Source of the DNA: Staphylococcus marylandisciuri
GTDB taxonomy: Bacteria; Bacillota; Bacilli; Staphylococcales; Staphylococcaceae
Assembly (NCBI RefSeq): GCF_025519785.1
Contig: NZ_JAOPKZ010000006.1
Location: 89,455-153,454 of the forward strand
Direction of reading: 5' to 3'
DNA: 64,000 nt
In this document: in pieces, positions 9,780 through 19,415 of the stretch
How positions within the stretch are numbered: the first letter of the stretch is position 1
Layout of the letters: each line of letters starts with the position of its first letter
Made by a program: the position numbers and the translations under genes
Notes under the pieces: model-generated
Told to the model about the DNA's origin: nothing
Database searches by the model: none
The model's input: the letters and a program-made list of their open reading frames with translations, nothing else

Positions 9780-11615
9780 ATGGAATTTGTATCTTTAGTC
9801 GTCGTCGTTCTCGCTGCGTTTCTTACTCCAATTATCATCAATAGACTAAATTTAAATTTCATCCCTATTGTGATCGCAGAGGTATTGATGGGTATTATAC
9901 TTGGTCACTCTTTTCTCAATATCGTTGAGAAGGATGCCATGCTGAAGATATTATCCACTTTAGGATTTATCTTCCTCATGTTTCTAAGTGGTTTAGAGAT
10001 AGATTTTAAAGCCTTCAAAAAGGACACTAGAACGAGTGGGAAAGAAAAGTCTGATTCAAAGTCGCCCGGTCATTTGAGATTGGCTACAACTGTGTTTGCT
10101 CTGATCATGGTTGTCTCAATCGTTTTCGCTTACCTATTTAAATGGTTCGGACTGATCGATGACGTACTGCTCATGGTCATCATTATATCGACCATTTCTT
10201 TAGGGGTTGTAGTACCGACGTTAAAAGAAATGAACATCATGCGCACGACCATAGGGCAGTTTATCTTACTTGTAGCTGTATTAGCTGATTTGTCAACGAT
10301 GATACTGTTAACTGCGTATGGTGCTTTAAACGCTAAAAGCGGTGCACCATTATGGCTAACTTTGGTGCTCGTCGTGGTTGCAATCGTCTTCTATCTATTA
10401 GGTGTAAAGTTAAAGAAAGTCACTTATCTACGCAAATTAATGGATGGAACGACTCAAATTGGTATACGGGCAGTATTCGCTCTTATTTTATTTTTAGTAG
10501 CTTTAGCTGAAGGTGTAGGAGCTGAAAATATCTTAGGTGCATTCCTAGCAGGGGTGGTGGTCTCGTTATTAGGACCGGACCAAGATATGATTGAGAAGTT
10601 AGATTCATTTGGCTACGGCTTCTTTATTCCTATATTCTTTATCATGGTAGGTGTGGATTTAAATATACCAGCCTTGATTAAAGAGCCATCCATGTTAATC
10701 ATTATACCTATATTAATTATCGCCTTCCTAGCTTCAAAGATCATTCCTGTATTCTATATCCGGCGATGGTTTGATACGCGTACTACGATAGCATCGGCAT
10801 TCTTATTAACGTCGACGCTATCCTTAGTTATAGCAGCCGCTAAGATTGCTGAACAGTTAGGTGCTATATCAGCCAACCTTTCTGGTATATTAGTGTTGAG
10901 TGCAGTGCTAACCTGCGTATTTGTACCGATAGTATTTAAGAAGCTCTTCCCCATACCGGATGAAAGTACAAGGCGTATTAAGGTCAGTATGATAGGTAAG
11001 AATCAATTAACTATACCTATAGCACAGAATTTATCATCCCAGTTGTATCAAGTCTCGCTTTATTATCGTAACGATTTAAGCGATAATCGACGACTGTCCG
11101 ATGATATCACAATTATCGAAATAGCAGATTATGAAGTTGACTTATTAGAGAAATTAGGCCTATTTGAGCAAGATATTATCGTATGTTCGACCAATGATGA
11201 TGATATCAACCGAAATGTGGCGCTTATGGCTAAAGCGCACGGTATTAAAAGGGTCATATGTCGTCTAGAATCAAACTCAGATGATCAAGAATTGAGACGA
11301 GAAGGAATTGAGATATTTAGTAGTTTTACGAGTAATAAGATTTTACTCAAAGGCCTTATTGAAACGCCGAATATGTTAAACCTCTTGAGTAATGTTGAAA
11401 CATCGCTATACGAGATTGCTATGCTAAACCATAAATTCGATGGTATACAGTTACGAAATTTCCCATTTGGCGGCGATATTATCTTCGTACGTATTATACG
11501 TAACAATGAATCTATCGTCCCTCATGGCGATACGCAATTACGTTATAGAGATCGTGTTATCGTTACAGGGTCAAAAGAATATGTTGATGAATTAAAACGA
11601 GAATTAGAATTTTAA
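9780..11615 (+). CDS. cpaA: Cation/proton antiporter CpaA (CPA2 family) with RCK domains
   Basis: A 611-residue membrane protein. Residues about 1-390 form some 12 hydrophobic segments of the Na+/H+ exchanger fold (LGFIFLMFLSGLEIDF, LADLSTMILL). Residues about 400-530 form an RCK_N (TrkA-N-like) domain and 540-611 an RCK_C domain (HGDTQLRYRDRVIVTGS). In S. aureus the gene in this place between mgtE and fabI encodes CpaA, whose RCK_C binds c-di-AMP and activates K+/Na+ export. A GGAGG box lies 4 bases before the ATG, directly after the mgtE stop. Assignment is by order and domain architecture. Confidence 0.88.
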   Translation: MEFVSLVVVVLAAFLTPIIINRLNLNFIPIVIAEVLMGIILGHSFLNIVEKDAMLKILSTLGFIFLMFLSGLEIDFKAFKKDTRTSGKEKSDSKSPGHLRLATTVFALIMVVSIVFAYLFKWFGLIDDVLLMVIIISTISLGVVVPTLKEMNIMRTTIGQFILLVAVLADLSTMILLTAYGALNAKSGAPLWLTLVLVVVAIVFYLLGVKLKKVTYLRKLMDGTTQIGIRAVFALILFLVALAEGVGAENILGAFLAGVVVSLLGPDQDMIEKLDSFGYGFFIPIFFIMVGVDLNIPALIKEPSMLIIIPILIIAFLASKIIPVFYIRRWFDTRTTIASAFLLTSTLSLVIAAAKIAEQLGAISANLSGILVLSAVLTCVFVPIVFKKLFPIPDESTRRIKVSMIGKNQLTIPIAQNLSSQLYQVSLYYRNDLSDNRRLSDDITIIEIADYEVDLLEKLGLFEQDIIVCSTNDDDINRNVALMAKAHGIKRVICRLESNSDDQELRREGIEIFSSFTSNKILLKGLIETPNMLNLLSNVETSLYEIAMLNHKFDGIQLRNFPFGGDIIFVRIIRNNESIVPHGDTQLRYRDRVIVTGSKEYVDELKRELEF

Positions 11616-11637
11616 CTACTAGGATAGTTAATCTATC

Positions 11638-11690
11638 GGGAGCGGGACAGAAATCTAATTTAAATAAAAAGATTTCGTAGTCCCGCTCCC
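11638..11690. terminator. GGGAGCGGGAC hairpin between cpaA and fabI
   Basis: Stem GGGAGCGGGAC / GTCCCGCTCCC with an inner AGAAATCT / AGATTTC stem. It comes 22 bp after the cpaA stop and probably ends the long relQ-cpaA transcript. Member of the window-wide repeat family. Confidence 0.8.
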
Positions 11691-11855
11691 ATAAACTAGT
11701 GCGTTAAATGTAATAACAATTGTTTATCATTTAGTCTCAATGTTAAAATGTTTAGTGGAATAATCAAGCGCGTTTCGTAAGCAAGTGTTGACGGGATGAC
11801 TATAGTAACTGAATTCACTTGTAAACCGAATTAAGTTAAAAAAGGAGTTAAAGAT

Positions 11856-12626
11856 ATGTTTAGTTTAGAAGGTAAGACGTTCGTAGTTATGGGTATTGCG
11901 AACAAGAGAAGCATTGGTTTTGGCGTGGCAAAAGTATTAGACCAATTAGGTGCTAAATTAGTGTTTACTTATCGTAAAGAACGTAGTTTAAAGCAATTAG
12001 AGAAACTAGTAGATGACTTAAACCAAACGGAAAAGCACTTATACCAAATCGATGTTCAAAGTGATGAAGATGTGGTTAACGGTTTTGAAAAGATTGGTAA
12101 AGAAATCGGTCGTATCGATGGTGTCTATCACTCTATTGCATTTGCTAATGTTGAAGAATTAAGAGGTCGCTTCTCAGATACTTCAAGAGATGGCTTCTTA
12201 TTAGCTCAGGATATAAGTTCATACTCATTAACGATTGTAGCTAGAGAAGCGAGAAAGATCATGGATGAGGGTGGTAGTATAGTAGCTACTACTTATATTG
12301 GTGGAGAATACGCCGTGCCGAACTATAATGTAATGGGCGTAGCTAAAGCAAGTTTAGAAGCTAATGTGCGTTATTTAGCTGCTGATTTAGGTGCAGATAA
12401 CATCCGTGTTAATGCTATCTCTGCAGGTCCGATACGTACACTAAGTGCTAAAGGTGTAGGTGGCTTTAATGCGATTCTGAAAGAGATTGAAGAACGTGCG
12501 CCATTACAGCGTAATGTGGATCAAGAGGAAGTAGGCAAAACGGCTGCGTACTTACTCGGAGATTTATCAAGTGGTGTAACTGGTGAAAATATTCATGTTG
12601 ATGCTGGTTTCCACGCGATTAAATAA
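11856..12626 (+). CDS. fabI: Enoyl-[acyl-carrier-protein] reductase FabI (NADPH type)
   Basis: A 256-residue short-chain dehydrogenase that performs the last reduction in each cycle of fatty acid elongation. The N-terminal nucleotide fold contains GIANKRSIGFG (residues about 13-23). The catalytic residues Tyr147, Tyr157 and Lys164 are present with FabI spacing. The SAKGVGGFNAIL flexible loop that closes over substrate and triclosan-type inhibitors is present. Start ATG has AAAAGGAG upstream. It is flanked by two GGGAGCGGGAC hairpins, so it is probably monocistronic. Confidence 0.97.
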   Translation: MFSLEGKTFVVMGIANKRSIGFGVAKVLDQLGAKLVFTYRKERSLKQLEKLVDDLNQTEKHLYQIDVQSDEDVVNGFEKIGKEIGRIDGVYHSIAFANVEELRGRFSDTSRDGFLLAQDISSYSLTIVAREARKIMDEGGSIVATTYIGGEYAVPNYNVMGVAKASLEANVRYLAADLGADNIRVNAISAGPIRTLSAKGVGGFNAILKEIEERAPLQRNVDQEEVGKTAAYLLGDLSSGVTGENIHVDAGFHAIK

Positions 12627-12638
12627 GAGTAGTAAAAA

Positions 12639-12690
12639 GGGAGCGGGACAGAAATCTTTTTTATTCAAATTAGATTTCTGTCCCGCTCCC
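12639..12690. terminator. Bidirectional hairpin between fabI and the AI-2E family gene
   Basis: Perfect inverted repeat GGGAGCGGGACAGAAATCT / complement, sitting between two convergent genes, with flanking A and T stretches. It can terminate both transcripts. Confidence 0.85.
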
Positions 12691-12715
12691 CTCATCTTAG
12701 TATGTTTTTTATCTT

Positions 12716-13801
12716 CTAATCTTTAACATCACTATTAGCTTTTTCTAGAATATGTTGACGGTAGTTAAAGACATTTTTAACAATCGTCTTAATTGCAGCA
12801 TATAGTGGAACAGCTACGATGATTAAACCGAATCCTCCTAGTTCGCCTGAAGCAAGGATAACGACGATTATAGTTAATGGGTGAATGCTTAAAGATTTAC
12901 CCATAACATTTGGCGTTACCACATTACTTTCAACTTGTTGTGCAATCAACGTAATGATACAAACCCAGATAAACGTAATAGGACTTTCAATAATACCTAT
13001 TATCGCAGCGGGTATAAATGACATCCATGGACCTAGGAAAGGTATTAAGTGCGCTACACTGGCGAACATGACGAGTAATACTGTATATTTCAATCCAATT
13101 AATGAGTAACCGATGTACAGCATAATACCTAAGATAATACTTACCAGTACTTGTCCTTGAATATATGATTTCAAGGTATGGTCTAAGTCTTTTAATAGAT
13201 TGACTACGAAGACTTTACGTTCTCCTTTAAAAAGACGCGCAATAAACGGTATAAAACGTTCATGGTCTTTAAGCATAAATATTAAGAAGAACGGCACCAT
13301 GATTAACAGGAAGAGTGTTGAAATAAATGATGATATATAACTTACAGAGTTAGAGAGCACATCTGTAGTACTATCACCAGCAGATTTCACCATACTATTA
13401 ATTCGATCAGTGACATCGCTCGGTAAACGATCCTTTTGATTTAGTGCAAAGTGAATAAGATCTTGTGCTTCATGTTGGAGAGTAGGGATTTGTGAAATAA
13501 GATTTTCAACTTGTGTGGCCATTAATGGGCCAACGACCCCTATGACTAGTGCAATTAAAGCAAAGAGCACAATGAAGATAATGAGTATACTTCCCCAGCG
13601 AGGAACTTTATACTTTTCTAATAACTTTTGCAGTGGTAGACATATGTAAAATAGAAAACCACTGAGTAGGAATGGAAGTAACACTGATTGAATAATGATG
13701 ATAAATGGAGTGAAAACTTGATGTACTTCCATAACCAATTTAATTAATACGAACAAGATGATAAGTGCTATCCCTGTCCTAAACCAAACTTTATTTAACA
13801 T
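12716..13801 (-). CDS. AI-2E family (PerM/YdbI-type) membrane transporter
   Basis: A 361-residue protein of the AI-2E transporter family. N-terminal hydrophobic helices (about 8-90), a soluble helical segment (about 110-160, LISQIPTLQHEAQDLIHFALNQ), then several membrane helices to about 340, with the conserved HLIPFLGPWMSFIPA block. Family members include Na+/H+ exchangers as well as putative exporters; substrate cannot be assigned. The start ATG at 13801 has AGGAGG 10 bases upstream. It is convergent to fabI. Confidence 0.9.
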   Translation of the reverse strand: MLNKVWFRTGIALIILFVLIKLVMEVHQVFTPFIIIIQSVLLPFLLSGFLFYICLPLQKLLEKYKVPRWGSILIIFIVLFALIALVIGVVGPLMATQVENLISQIPTLQHEAQDLIHFALNQKDRLPSDVTDRINSMVKSAGDSTTDVLSNSVSYISSFISTLFLLIMVPFFLIFMLKDHERFIPFIARLFKGERKVFVVNLLKDLDHTLKSYIQGQVLVSIILGIMLYIGYSLIGLKYTVLLVMFASVAHLIPFLGPWMSFIPAAIIGIIESPITFIWVCIITLIAQQVESNVVTPNVMGKSLSIHPLTIIVVILASGELGGFGLIIVAVPLYAAIKTIVKNVFNYRQHILEKANSDVKD

Positions 13802-14370
13802 TGGTTAGCTTCCTCCTAATAAACTAATTTACAGTTACATTTTAGTATAGCTCATTAGAACGTTTAACAAAAGGATATTTTTATCAGTGAGCTGCACACG
13901 ACATCCTGAGAAAAGAATCCTTTGCAAAGTTATTGATATCATACTGCGCTCATCATCTATTTATACTTTGCGTTACGTTAAAATGGCTATAATTACGTAA
14001 ATACTGCACTCTCTATATCATTTCCCAAATTACTATATCTTAAAAGTATATTAAAAATAAATTTAATACGTCAGAAAGTCTATTTAATAATGAAATTGCT
14101 CTTGAGTTTAACAACGTCTAAGCGTTTCAACTAAATACTCGATCAGCTATTTTCCCTACAATAAAACGAATTTAAGACGAGAATGAAACGTGACCTAACC
14201 TTGGTGTGTAAGATGAGTCAAACATAAGTGCTCAATATTTTACTCACTTGTGATAAATATAATTGGGTGGGGGGGCTCCATTACGCAATCTTATCGACGT
14301 AAAATGCGATCTATAATAATGAATTCAGAGCATTTGCGCACATATCTTTACATAGTCTTTATAAATTAAG
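13802..14370. other. Long A+T-rich intergenic region upstream of the symporter gene
   Basis: About 570 bp with no open frame carrying a ribosome binding site. A GGGTGGGGGGG tract lies near 14264-14274. I see no repeat of the window-wide family and no riboswitch that I recognise. Confidence 0.4.
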
Positions 14371-14399
14371 TTGAAGCTCTATCTGATAAAGAGTATAAT
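14371..14399 (+). promoter_or_regulatory. Promoter of the alanine/glycine symporter gene
   Basis: TTGAAG (14371-14376) and a consensus TATAAT (14394-14399) are exactly 17 bases apart, 52 bases before the chosen start codon. Confidence 0.7.
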
Positions 14400-14450
14400 C
14401 TATAAAAACATTACGATTTATGTAATGTTAGATAAGGGGGAGTGATACAT

Positions 14451-16037
14451 ATGGTAGAGCAGATTGTATCATGGTTGAATGAGATTGTGTGGAGTAAGCC
14501 TCTCGTCATTGGCTTATTACTAACGGGAGTTTTGTTTTCAATTTTCACAAAATTCTCTCAAGTGAGACATTTCAAAGAGATGATTCGCTTAATGTTTCAA
14601 GGTGAGAAATCACCAACAGGTATATCAAGTTTTCAAGCTATTGCCTTATCGCTCGCAGGTAGAGTAGGTACGGGGAATATTGTGGGAGTTTCAACTGCTA
14701 TATTTATCGGTGGTCCCGGTGCAGTATTCTGGATGTGGGTAACTGCCTTTTTAGGAGCAAGCAGCGCCTTTATTGAATCGACTTTAGGTCAGATTTATAA
14801 ACAAGAAACGAAAGGCGAATACCGAGGTGGTCCAGCTTTCTATATTGAAAGAGGAATTAAGGGCAGAATCGGTAAGATTTATGCGCTAGTGTTTGCAGTG
14901 GTCACTGTTATTTCTGTAGGGTTATTACTACCAGGTGTGCAATCAAATGCGATAGCGAGCTCCATGACTAATGCTTTTAACATTAATCCTTGGATAGTAG
15001 CTATAGGTTTAGCAGTATTACTAGCGCTGATTATCTTTGGGGGCATTAAATCAATAGCCAACGTAGCTACTGCTTTCGTACCATTTATGGCTATTGCTTA
15101 CATCTTAATGGCTATTATTATCATCGTACTAAACATCGATCAAGTGCCTGCATTATTTGGTTTGATCTTCAAATCAGCGTTCGGCATGGAAGCTGCTTTC
15201 GGCGGTATATTCGGTGCGATGATTGAGATAGGTGTAAAGCGCGGTCTGTACTCTAATGAAGCTGGTCAAGGTACTGGTCCTCACCCAGCAGCAGCGGCTG
15301 AAGTTTCACATCCAGCGAAACAAGGTTTAGTTCAAGCATTTTCTGTGTACGTAGATACGTTATTTGTTTGTACTGCAACGGCTCTAATTATTTTAATCTC
15401 AGGAACTTACAATGTCACAGATGGCGGGACAAGCTCTGACGGGAAACCAAATTTAATTAAAGATAATGGAATATTTGTTCAGATGTCGAATGGCGATAGG
15501 GATTATACTGGTACAGCGATGTATGCTCAGGCTGGTATTGATAAGGCGTTCCAAGGTAGTCACTATCACTTTGATCCAGCTTTTTCAGGCATAGGCTCTT
15601 ACTTTATTGCTATAGCATTATTTTTCTTCGCATTTACGACGATTATAGCTTACTACTATATTACTGAAACGAACATTTCATATCTAACTCGAAATGCGTC
15701 GAATGCGACGACTAAGTTATGGATAAATATTACTCGTGTATTACTTATAATTGCTACAGTTTACGGATGTGTAAAGACAGCTGATTTAGCATGGGGAATG
15801 GGTGACTTAGGGGTAGGAATGATGGCTTGGCTTAATATTATAGCCATCTGGATACTTCATAGAAAAGCGTTGAGTGCTTTAAAAGATTATGAAATACAAA
15901 GGAAACGATTAGGATCGGGACGTTACGCAATTTATCGACCAGATCCTCGGGAAGTACCGAATGCTACTTTCTGGTTAAAAGACTATCCTGAACGACTAAA
16001 AAATGAAAAACACTTGAATAACGATATTACTGATTAG
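14451..16037 (+). CDS. Alanine/glycine:cation symporter family protein (AlsT/DagA type)
   Basis: About 528 residues. The family hallmark GRVGTGNIVGVSTAIFIGGPGAVFWMW-like block (residues about 70-97) binds Na+ and amino acid; about ten membrane helices follow (PGVQSNAIA, GAMIEIGVKRGLYSNEAGQGTGP). A soluble loop at about 330-370 (TDGGTSSDGKPNLIKDN) is normal for the staphylococcal member. It imports alanine, glycine or glutamine with Na+ or H+. GTG at 14442 overlaps the GGGGGAG site, so ATG 14451 (8 bases further) is the start. Confidence 0.92.
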   Translation: MVEQIVSWLNEIVWSKPLVIGLLLTGVLFSIFTKFSQVRHFKEMIRLMFQGEKSPTGISSFQAIALSLAGRVGTGNIVGVSTAIFIGGPGAVFWMWVTAFLGASSAFIESTLGQIYKQETKGEYRGGPAFYIERGIKGRIGKIYALVFAVVTVISVGLLLPGVQSNAIASSMTNAFNINPWIVAIGLAVLLALIIFGGIKSIANVATAFVPFMAIAYILMAIIIIVLNIDQVPALFGLIFKSAFGMEAAFGGIFGAMIEIGVKRGLYSNEAGQGTGPHPAAAAEVSHPAKQGLVQAFSVYVDTLFVCTATALIILISGTYNVTDGGTSSDGKPNLIKDNGIFVQMSNGDRDYTGTAMYAQAGIDKAFQGSHYHFDPAFSGIGSYFIAIALFFFAFTTIIAYYYITETNISYLTRNASNATTKLWINITRVLLIIATVYGCVKTADLAWGMGDLGVGMMAWLNIIAIWILHRKALSALKDYEIQRKRLGSGRYAIYRPDPREVPNATFWLKDYPERLKNEKHLNNDITD

Positions 16038-16194
16038 GTTGAGACATAGAGTTTCTGGGCACTGGGAAACCGTTCAACGGCATCCCAGCAGCAGGATGGT
16101 CGACAGAAACACTCGCGGTTAAACATGATTTGAACAATAATTTTGCTCATCGTTTGGTTCTGCTCTCATCCGCAACACTTTTGTCCCGACCTCA
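16037..16194. repeat. Structured intergenic repeat with GAGGTTGAGACAT / TTTTGTCCCGACCTC ends
   Basis: The stretch begins with GGTTGAGACATAGAG and ends with CTTTTGTCCCGACCTC. The inner part reads like the reverse complement of the 33001-33177 element (CTGGGAAACCG, GGTCGACAGAAACACTCGCG) but lacks the GGGAGCGGGAC core. It starts on the last base of the symporter stop codon and probably acts as its terminator. Confidence 0.7.
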
Positions 16195-16265
16195 AATACT
16201 AATATTTTAAAATTATACGTCTCTTGGTACAATGATAGTATGCTAACTAGGGGGCGTATTTAACT

Positions 16266-17012
16266 ATGACAGAATTTCAACCTGGAAAAATTACAACTTT
16301 TGAATTTCCAAGTGATATACTAAACCGTAACATCACTTTATCAGTATATTTACCGAAAGATTATACTGAACTTTTTAAACATAAAGTTGTGATTTGCTTT
16401 GATGGTCGAGATTTTTTTAGTTTTGGCCAAGTTCATCGCAAGTATGAAAAGTTAAGAAAAGAAGAGAAAATTGAGAAAGCAATATTTATAGGTTTTCATT
16501 ATCAAACTGTTGATGATAGACGAAGAGAATTTCATCCTCAAGGTGATAAAGCTCCGCAAACTGTTAGGGCAGTAACGCAAGAGCTACTGCCATTTATTGA
16601 CAACACTTTTGCTACTTATAAGGTTGGTCACGGTCGCGTGCTATTAGGCGACAGCTTGGCGGGGAGTATCGCGCTACTTACCGCTCTATCCTATCCACGC
16701 ATCTTTAGTCAGGTTGGGGTGTTGAGCCCTCAATACGCCGAACCTATCAATCAATTAGTGGAGCGGTGCCAATTTAAAGAACAACTATCAATATGGCACG
16801 CAGTGGGGCTTGAAGAACAGAAGTTTAATTTACCGACAACTGGCGCTGAAGCTGACTTTTTAACTCCAAATCGTGCGTTGCATGAGCTATTAGACAAACA
16901 CAACATTACTACACATTACCAAGAATTTGAGGGCGGTCATCAATGGAAGTCCTGGCAAGGACTATTAGAGGATTTACTGATCTATTTCTTATCAGATGAC
17001 ATATCGTTTTAG
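16266..17012 (+). CDS. Esterase D-like alpha/beta hydrolase
   Basis: A 248-residue protein of the esterase family (PF00756 type). The nucleophile elbow is GDSLAGS (about residue 128) in the VLLGDSLAGSIALLTAL strand-turn-helix. The C-terminal EGGHQWKSWQ block supplies the catalytic His. An early VVICFDGRDFFSFGQVHRKYE strand fits the family. No signal peptide, so it is cytoplasmic. The substrate is unknown. Ribosome binding site GGGGGCG is well placed before the ATG. Confidence 0.85.
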   Translation: MTEFQPGKITTFEFPSDILNRNITLSVYLPKDYTELFKHKVVICFDGRDFFSFGQVHRKYEKLRKEEKIEKAIFIGFHYQTVDDRRREFHPQGDKAPQTVRAVTQELLPFIDNTFATYKVGHGRVLLGDSLAGSIALLTALSYPRIFSQVGVLSPQYAEPINQLVERCQFKEQLSIWHAVGLEEQKFNLPTTGAEADFLTPNRALHELLDKHNITTHYQEFEGGHQWKSWQGLLEDLLIYFLSDDISF

Positions 17013-17101
17013 AAATAGAGTGCTTAACCTTTAGTTATAAGTAACGCTCTATTCAGAATTTTGATATAATGTATAATAAGATAAACAAAGGAGGAATTTA
17101 A

Positions 17102-17614
17102 ATGCTTTTAGGATTAACATTAATTCCGTCAAAAGAATTTCAAGATGAGGTGAATTCTTACCGTAAGCGTTATGACTCTCATTATGCTTTAATTAAACCT
17201 CACTTAACTATTAAAAGCGCGTTTGAAGCGAATGACAGTGATTTAGATTCTATCAAGAATGAAGTGAAAAACCGCATTGAAGGTATTCCGGCCGCTGAAA
17301 TTCATGCTACTAAAGCGTCTAGCTTTGCACCTACTAAAAATGTAATCTACTTTAAAGTTGATAATAATGATACTTTGCAGAAATTGTTTGATCAATTTAA
17401 TGATGATAATTTCTATGGCAAGGCTGAGCATCCTTTCGTACCTCACTTTACAATTGCTCAAGACCTAACAAGTCAAGAGTTTGAAGACATCTATGGCCAA
17501 ATGAAGTTAGCAGGCGTAGACCACAAGGAAACTATCGATGAACTAACGCTATTGCGTTATGACAATGACGAAGAAAAATGGAAGATCGTCGAAACTTATA
17601 AATTAGAAGGATAA
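17102..17614 (+). CDS. YjcG family 2'-5' RNA ligase/2H phosphoesterase-like protein
   Basis: A 170-residue protein with the two H-x-T motifs of the 2H superfamily: PHLTIK (about residues 33-38) and PHFTIA (about 114-119). Length and [21 protein letters not shown] match the YjcG family conserved in Bacillales. 2H enzymes act on 2',3'-cyclic phosphates; the real substrate is not known. AAAGGAGG is 7 bases before the ATG. It ends 65 bp before a strong terminator. Confidence 0.9.
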   Translation: MLLGLTLIPSKEFQDEVNSYRKRYDSHYALIKPHLTIKSAFEANDSDLDSIKNEVKNRIEGIPAAEIHATKASSFAPTKNVIYFKVDNNDTLQKLFDQFNDDNFYGKAEHPFVPHFTIAQDLTSQEFEDIYGQMKLAGVDHKETIDELTLLRYDNDEEKWKIVETYKLEG

Positions 17615-17678
17615 GAACGCTTTCTCCATAAATTATTAAATATTCACAGTAAAGTTAAATTAAGTTTCACACGAAAAA

Positions 17679-17722
17679 GCACTAAGGTGATTTGTTAAAT
17701 GAAATCGCCTTAGTGCTTTTTT
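17679..17722 (+). terminator. Intrinsic terminator after the YjcG-like gene
   Basis: GCACTAAGGTGATTT pairs with AAATCGCCTTAGTGC (G-T pair within) and is followed by six T. Confidence 0.9.
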
Positions 17723-17767
17723 AGTAATTGCTAATATAATTTGTGATTTTAGATGTACTGAGTTAGA

Positions 17768-17889
17768 TATTGAGACATAAATCCCAGAAAAAATAACACT
17801 CAGATGATTTAATTCATTTCATCTGAGTGTTTCTTCTTGGGAGCGGGACAGAAATCTAATTTAAATAAAAAGATTTCTGTCCCGCTCCC
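17768..17889. repeat. Two repeat-family hairpins in series
   Basis: ACACTCAGATGA (17796-17807) pairs with TCATCTGAGTGT (17819-17830). This hairpin, with its flank TTGAGACATAAATCCCAGAAAAAAT, recurs nearly identically at 63829-63893. It is followed at 17839-17889 by the short GGGAGCGGGAC hairpin. Confidence 0.8.
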
Positions 17890-17937
17890 TCTTTCTCTCT
17901 AGTCAAAGACCTTTATGTCCCAGCCTCCGGCTTCGCT

Positions 17938-18190
17938 TTTATAGGGTCTCCCCAACTCGCAGTGCTTGTGGAAACTGGTTTACCAGTTTCTCTTTGTTGG
18001 GGCCCCGCCCCAACTCGCAGTGCTTGTAGAAACTGATATACCAGTTTCTCTGTGTTGGGGCCCCGCCAACTCGCAGTGCTTGTGGAAACTGATTTATCAG
18101 TTTCTCTGTGTTGGGACCCCGCCAACTCGCAGTGCTTGTGGAAACTGATTTATCAGTTTCTCTGTGTTGGGGTGGGGCCCCCTCCTCAAA
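17938..18190. repeat. STAR element: tandem units with GTTGGGGCCCC cores
   Basis: Four tandem units of about 58-64 bp, each made of AACTCGCAGTGCTTGTGGAA, an ACTGGTTTACCAGT or ACTGATTTATCAGT palindrome and a TCTCTGTGTTGGGGCCCCGC-like block (one variant has GGGACCCC). The TTTGTTGGGGCCCC core matches the consensus of S. aureus repeat (STAR) elements. The array lies between YjcG and the end of leftward ltaA. Short reading frames across it on both strands are products of the repeat. Confidence 0.88.
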
Positions 18191-18230
18191 CCCTAAACGC
18201 TTTTGTCGCGATATCTTCTGACGGATTGTA

Positions 18231-19415
18231 TTAATCCCTGCGATGCTTCATGAAGTAAATTCCATAGAAGACTGCAAGGAAGAGATAAACAGCTGCTGAA
18301 AAATAGAAAGTGTTAATTTCACTTCCAGTAAACTGAGCTATAAGCCCTCCTGGTAGCGGTCCTAGCATCGCACCGAAGCCTTGTACGCTATTAAATACTC
18401 CCCAAGTTTCCTCTTGTTCTTTAGGATTGATATGGCTAGCCATAAATGTATTCCAAGCGGGTAACAGGACGCCATACATTAATCCTATGATTAGCGCGAG
18501 TAACCATACAATATAGACGTTGGTTATAAATGTTAACGCGAATATGAGAATCATATAAAGAACGAAGCCACCGAACACAATAGAATACATAAATTGTTTG
18601 CTATTTCTATCTATAACCTTTGATAAGAATAACATCGAAATGGTACAACCGATTCCACCTATAATCAAAGTGAGTGTATATTCAACTGTTGAAACGCCTA
18701 CCGTCTTCTGAGCGTAAGTCGGTAATATAGGGAGTAAAGCTGAGATAGCTGTACCCTGAAGCAATATACCTGGAAACAGTACTAAATGGCGCTTCATTAC
18801 ATCGACAATTTGCACGAGTTGCGCTTTGACAGGTCTAGTATCGTAGTTCGTTAAACGTATTCTAACAAAATAATACATAACCCAAGCAATCAGCACAACA
18901 AGAGCCATGAGAAAGGCGAACTTGGTAGGGCTGAATTTGAATACTAAATTCATGCCTATCCAACCCACAAGTAGACCTAACAGCCAAGCGAAGTAAACGT
19001 AGCCCATTTGTTTGCCACGAGCTCTATCATCTACACTCGCCAACATGATTACCCAAATAGGGCTCACCGCCACACCTAAGAGCACGGCGCTTAAAATAAG
19101 TACAAAAGGTTGTGTAGGGAACCAAATAACTAAGAACAAGCTTCCAAAAGCCAAGAAAAAACCGAGGGTGAGCACAATCTTAGTACCTAACCGCTTAAGT
19201 ATAAAACCAATGATAAAATTAGTAACGGCATCTGCTATAAAATGAACAGATACCGCTAAAGAAGTAATACCTACTGCTACTTTAGTAGCGGTTGGTAACA
19301 TTGAAAGATAACCGAGAACGTACATGCCACGTGCAAACTCCATTAAAAAGAGAATGAGTAGCATGAGAACAAAATTTTTACTAATCGTTGTGTTATTTGA
19401 CGAAGAACTTTGCAT
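18231..19415 (-). CDS. ltaA: Lipoteichoic acid anchor flippase LtaA (MFS fold)
   Basis: About 394 residues with 12 membrane helices. LtaA moves gentiobiosyl-diacylglycerol, the LTA lipid anchor, from the inner to the outer leaflet. The sequence follows S. aureus LtaA along its length ([51 protein letters not shown]). The call is strengthened by its partner ugtP upstream. An upstream in-frame codon at 19433 exists, but AAAGGTG sits 7 bases before the ATG at 19415, which is taken as start; this overlaps the ugtP end by 23 bases, so translation is coupled. Confidence 0.96.
   Translation of the reverse strand: MQSSSSNNTTISKNFVLMLLILFLMEFARGMYVLGYLSMLPTATKVAVGITSLAVSVHFIADAVTNFIIGFILKRLGTKIVLTLGFFLAFGSLFLVIWFPTQPFVLILSAVLLGVAVSPIWVIMLASVDDRARGKQMGYVYFAWLLGLLVGWIGMNLVFKFSPTKFAFLMALVVLIAWVMYYFVRIRLTNYDTRPVKAQLVQIVDVMKRHLVLFPGILLQGTAISALLPILPTYAQKTVGVSTVEYTLTLIIGGIGCTISMLFLSKVIDRNSKQFMYSIVFGGFVLYMILIFALTFITNVYIVWLLALIIGLMYGVLLPAWNTFMASHINPKEQEETWGVFNSVQGFGAMLGPLPGGLIAQFTGSEINTFYFSAAVYLFLAVFYGIYFMKHRRD

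Noticed and set aside
17913..18234. Overlapping repeat-peptide frames on both strands
   Set aside because: They are translations of the STAR units, with no ribosome binding site.
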